A stretch of 64,000 nucleotides of DNA from Bosea sp. RAC05 (lineage in GTDB: Bacteria; Pseudomonadota; Alphaproteobacteria; Rhizobiales; Beijerinckiaceae). The stretch lies in assembly GCF_001713455.1 (NCBI RefSeq), contig NZ_CP016464.1, positions 3,892,001 through 3,956,000 on the forward strand. The letters run 5' to 3'. Shown in pieces: positions 61,831 through 64,000 of this stretch. The notes under the pieces were generated by a model. That model did no database searches. It was not told the origin of the DNA and saw only the letters and a list, made by a program, of their open reading frames with translations. Made by a program: the position numbers and the translations under genes. Within the stretch, counting starts at the first letter, position 1. Each line of letters opens with the position of its first letter.

Positions 61831-62893
61831 GAGTGCGCTGGCGGCGCTCGGGCTGATGTTCGCCCTGGCGACCCCGGCCCAGGCGCAGATCGGCCCGATC
61901 AAGACCTTCCGCGACTGGATCGCGGGTTGCGACAACACAAAATCCTGCACGGCGCTGTCGCTGCCCGGCGGGACCGAGGACGACATCGCCTTCCTGCGGC
62001 TCGACCGCCCGGCCGGGCCCGATGGCGCCCCGACGCTGGCGCTGAAGCTGCGAGCGCAGAAGCTGAAGCCGAGCTTCGCCATCGCGCTGACCCTGGATGG
62101 CGCGCCCTTCCCGGCCGCCGGGCGGCTGCTCCCCGCGACCAGCATCGACGGTGAGGTTGCCGAGATCACGATCCCGCCCGCGGAAGCCGAGGCCCTGATC
62201 GCGGCGGCGCGCAAGGCGACGATCCTGACGACCACGATCGAAACGGAAAGCTTCAAGGTCTCCCTCGCGGGCTCGGTCGCGGCCATGCTCTGGATCGACG
62301 AGCAGCAGGGCCGGCTGAACACGCCCACCGCCCTGATCCGCAAGGGCACGACCGGCACCGCACCGGCCGCCCCGCCCCTGCCGGTCGTGGCCAGCAAGCC
62401 GGCCTCCGGCAAGGCCCTCGCCAAGGCCGAAGCGGCGGCCCTGACCAAGGCGATGCGGGCCGAGATCAAGCGGCGCGAGCCTGATTCCTGCGAGGACATG
62501 CCCGAAGGCTTCACCGACACCGATGGCGCCTGGGCTCTGGACGGCACGCTGCGCCTCGTCGCCATCGCCTGCTCGCGCGGCGCCTACAATGTCTCGAGCC
62601 AGTTCTGGCTGGTCGGCGGGCGCGACGTCGCCAAGGCGAGACCGGCCCCCTTCGAGGGGGCCTCGGGCAAGGCGGCCAGCGAACTGGTCAATGCCGATTT
62701 CGACGCGAAGACGGGCCAGATCAGCTTCTACGCCAAGGCCCGCGGCCTCGGCGATTGCGGCAGTTCGGGCTCCTATGGCTGGGACGGCAAGCGCTTTGCC
62801 GTCCTCCAGTGGAGCGAGATGAGCGAGTGCCGCCTTATCCCCGGCGACGACTGGATCACGCTGTTTCGAAGCAAGGGCAGCGCGGCCAACTGA
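61802..62893 (+). CDS. Exported DUF1176 protein
   Basis: A 363-residue periplasmic protein of the DUF1176 family. Signal peptide: MTMRRGAGSKSALAALGLMF, cut after PAQA; the mature part starts QIGPIKTFRDWIAGCDNTKSC, with the two-domain body in which the family cysteine pairs (SCTALSLPGG, SCEDMPEGF, IACSRGAYN, LGDCGSSGSYGWDGKRF, SECRLI) are seen. Function unknown; its start lies within the moaE tail. The stop is followed at once by a strong hairpin. Confidence 0.9.
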   Translation: MTMRRGAGSKSALAALGLMFALATPAQAQIGPIKTFRDWIAGCDNTKSCTALSLPGGTEDDIAFLRLDRPAGPDGAPTLALKLRAQKLKPSFAIALTLDGAPFPAAGRLLPATSIDGEVAEITIPPAEAEALIAAARKATILTTTIETESFKVSLAGSVAAMLWIDEQQGRLNTPTALIRKGTTGTAPAAPPLPVVASKPASGKALAKAEAAALTKAMRAEIKRREPDSCEDMPEGFTDTDGAWALDGTLRLVAIACSRGAYNVSSQFWLVGGRDVAKARPAPFEGASGKAASELVNADFDAKTGQISFYAKARGLGDCGSSGSYGWDGKRFAVLQWSEMSECRLIPGDDWITLFRSKGSAAN

Positions 62894-62894
62894 C

Positions 62895-62931
62895 GGCCGT
62901 CATGCCCCGGTCGAGCCGGGGCATGACGGCC
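62895..62931. terminator. Perfect 16-base-arm hairpin between convergent genes
   Basis: GGCCGTCATGCCCCGG-TCGAG-CCGGGGCATGACGGCC lies between the DUF1176 stop and the ilvE stop. Arms match perfectly. There is no U-run, but its place and the GTCATGC theme shared with 31359-31387 suggest a repeat copy serving as a two-way transcript end. Confidence 0.6.
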
Positions 62932-62936
62932 TGTGC

Positions 62937-63824
62937 TCACGCCGCCCTGGGCTTGCCCCGCACGGCGTCGGAGTAATCCTCCATGATCACCTTGCCCATA
63001 TTGCCGGTGAGGAAGGAGTAGGGGCCGATCTCGGAGACCAGCGTCACCTCGGCCGCCGAGCCGGTGATGAAGCACTCGCTGAAGCCCTCCAGCTCCTCGG
63101 GAAGGATCCGCCGCTCGACGACTTCGAAACCGCGCTGGCGGCAGAGATCGATCACCGACTGGCGGGTGATGCCGTTCAGGAAGCGATCGGCCAGCGGGGT
63201 ATGGATCACGCCGTCCTTGATGAAGAAGATGTTGGCGCCGGTGCATTCGGCGACATGGCCTTCCCAGTCCAGCATCATCGCATCGGCATAGCCGGCCCGC
63301 TCCGCCTTGTGCTTGGACAGCGAGCAGATCATGTAGAGCCCCGCCGCCTTGGCATGAACAGGCGCGCAGGCCGGGTCCGGCCGGCGATAGGCGGCGACGT
63401 CGAGGCGCACGCCCTTCAGCTTCTGCGCCATGTCGAACATGCTCGGCCACTCCCAGACCGCGATGGCGGTGTGGATGGTGTTGTTGATGCCGGAGACCGC
63501 CATCATCTCCGAGCCGCGCCAGGCGACCGGGCGGAGATAGGCGTCCTTCAACCCGTTCTCCTTGAGGCAGAGTTCCTTGGCGGCGTCGAGTTCGGCGACC
63601 GACCAGGGAATCGTGAAATCCATGATCTCGGCCGACTTGTGGAAGCGCTGCGAGTGCTCGGTGCCCTTGTAGATCACGCCGTCATAGGCGCGCTCGCCCT
63701 CGAACACGCAGGAACCGTAATGCAGCCCATGGGTCAGTACGTGGATCTTCGCGTCCTTCCACGGCACGAGCTTGCCGTCGAACCAGATGACTCCGTCGCG
63801 CTGGTCGAAAGGAATGACTGACAT
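62937..63824 (-). CDS. ilvE: Branched-chain amino acid aminotransferase
   Basis: IlvE transfers the amino group in the last step of valine, leucine and isoleucine synthesis. The 295-residue fold-type IV PLP protein begins MSVIPFDQRDGVIWFDGKLV; family motifs are LTHGLHYGSCVFEGERAYDG, AYLRPVAWRGSEMM, DAMMLDWEGHVAECTGANIF and GITRQSVIDLCRQRGFEV, with the lysine in LSKHKAERAGY. ATG 63824 follows GAGGAG. Serves the same pathway as leuC/leuD elsewhere in the window. Confidence 0.95.
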   Translation of the reverse strand: MSVIPFDQRDGVIWFDGKLVPWKDAKIHVLTHGLHYGSCVFEGERAYDGVIYKGTEHSQRFHKSAEIMDFTIPWSVAELDAAKELCLKENGLKDAYLRPVAWRGSEMMAVSGINNTIHTAIAVWEWPSMFDMAQKLKGVRLDVAAYRRPDPACAPVHAKAAGLYMICSLSKHKAERAGYADAMMLDWEGHVAECTGANIFFIKDGVIHTPLADRFLNGITRQSVIDLCRQRGFEVVERRILPEELEGFSECFITGSAAEVTLVSEIGPYSFLTGNMGKVIMEDYSDAVRGKPRAA

Positions 63825-64000
63825 GGGGTGCTCCTCTTGGCACGTCCGGTCCGGTTGATCCGCTGGCACCCCGAGCACCGTCACCATGGCGGGCCGGGGC
63901 GAAGACCGGAATGATACTGCGCTGCAACATCGTCTTGCGACATATTCCGTCGTCAGGCGCGCTTGACCGGTAATCTTCCGTCTGAGATATGTCAACATCA
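63825..64000. other. Upstream region of ilvE at window end
   Basis: No open frame of note. It would hold the ilvE promoter on the minus strand; the A/T-richer end (63930-64000) contains TATTCC and GATATGTCAACATCA but no box I can assign firmly. Confidence 0.4.

Noticed and set aside
1..64000. CRISPR arrays, IS elements, prophage, tRNA or rRNA genes
   Set aside because: I found no regularly spaced direct repeats, transposase or integrase motifs, phage structural genes or cloverleaf-type sequences.

Overview
This 64 kb window is high-GC, gene-dense chromosomal DNA from an alphaproteobacterium. The gene families (Omp25/31-type outer membrane protein, MidA/Lgt/PgeF cluster, SOX/MoaDE, TRAP transport, DUF1176, many translationally coupled genes) and Rhizobiales-type palindromic intergenic repeats suggest the Hyphomicrobiales, most likely a Bosea-like genus. 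The genus is an inference from gene content; no rRNA or tRNA gene lies in the window.

Layout. 1-8.7 kb: tail of a nitroreductase-like gene, LysE exporter, methyltransferase, exported metallo-beta-lactamase-fold hydrolase, an exported proline-rich GyrI-like protein, dapF-mtaB, a sulfite-oxidase-type molybdoenzyme and fadD. 8.9-14.5 kb: chemoreceptor, a 1 kb gene-free tract full of palindromic repeats, an FGE-like secreted protein, an A/T-rich orphan membrane protein and an SDR. 14.6-24 kb: rplS, divergent kynU/kynA, and leuC-leuD split by four overlapping small genes (DUF4160, DUF2442, a small membrane protein, a zincin), then a DUF1501/DUF1800 pair. 24-31.3 kb: DUF4394 gene divergent from an ECF sigma/anti-sigma pair, DUF2314 protein, Dda/RecD-like helicase, second chemoreceptor, RraA-like protein, SDR. 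31.4-38.7 kb: fused 5-oxoprolinase/hydantoinase divergent from a complete TRAP transporter, with a MarR-like regulator behind it. 39-43 kb: HD-GYP response regulator, a cysteine-free periplasmic 'molybdopterin-domain' protein and a hybrid kinase. 43-49.6 kb: ArsR/SRPBCC pair, DMT exporter, Fe-alcohol dehydrogenase, PPOX flavoprotein, RNase T2, rlmJ, GST. 49.7-58.2 kb: Omp25-like porin, glycosyltransferase/pteridine-reductase-like pair, DsbA-fold isomerase, ParDE, pgeF-midA-lgt, a quinone-type reductase and a CPT-like kinase. 58.3-63.8 kb: uvrC-pgsA-moaD-moaE-DUF1176 and ilvE.

How the genes fit together. Housekeeping functions dominate (lysine/peptidoglycan precursor, leucine, tryptophan catabolism, lipoprotein maturation, phospholipid and molybdopterin synthesis, excision repair). 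The most unusual items are: a two-hairpin palindromic element sitting in frame inside uvrC, with a relative in the repeat-rich tract near 11.3 kb; the apparent signalling set at 39-43 kb in which a cofactor-less Mo-domain protein probably acts as a sensor partner for a kinase-to-HD-GYP phosphorelay; the DUF4160/DUF2442 module inside the leucine genes; and the oxoprolinase-TRAP locus with clear inverted repeats in its divergent promoter region. I saw no prophage, transposase, CRISPR array or plainly recognisable new multi-gene defence system.
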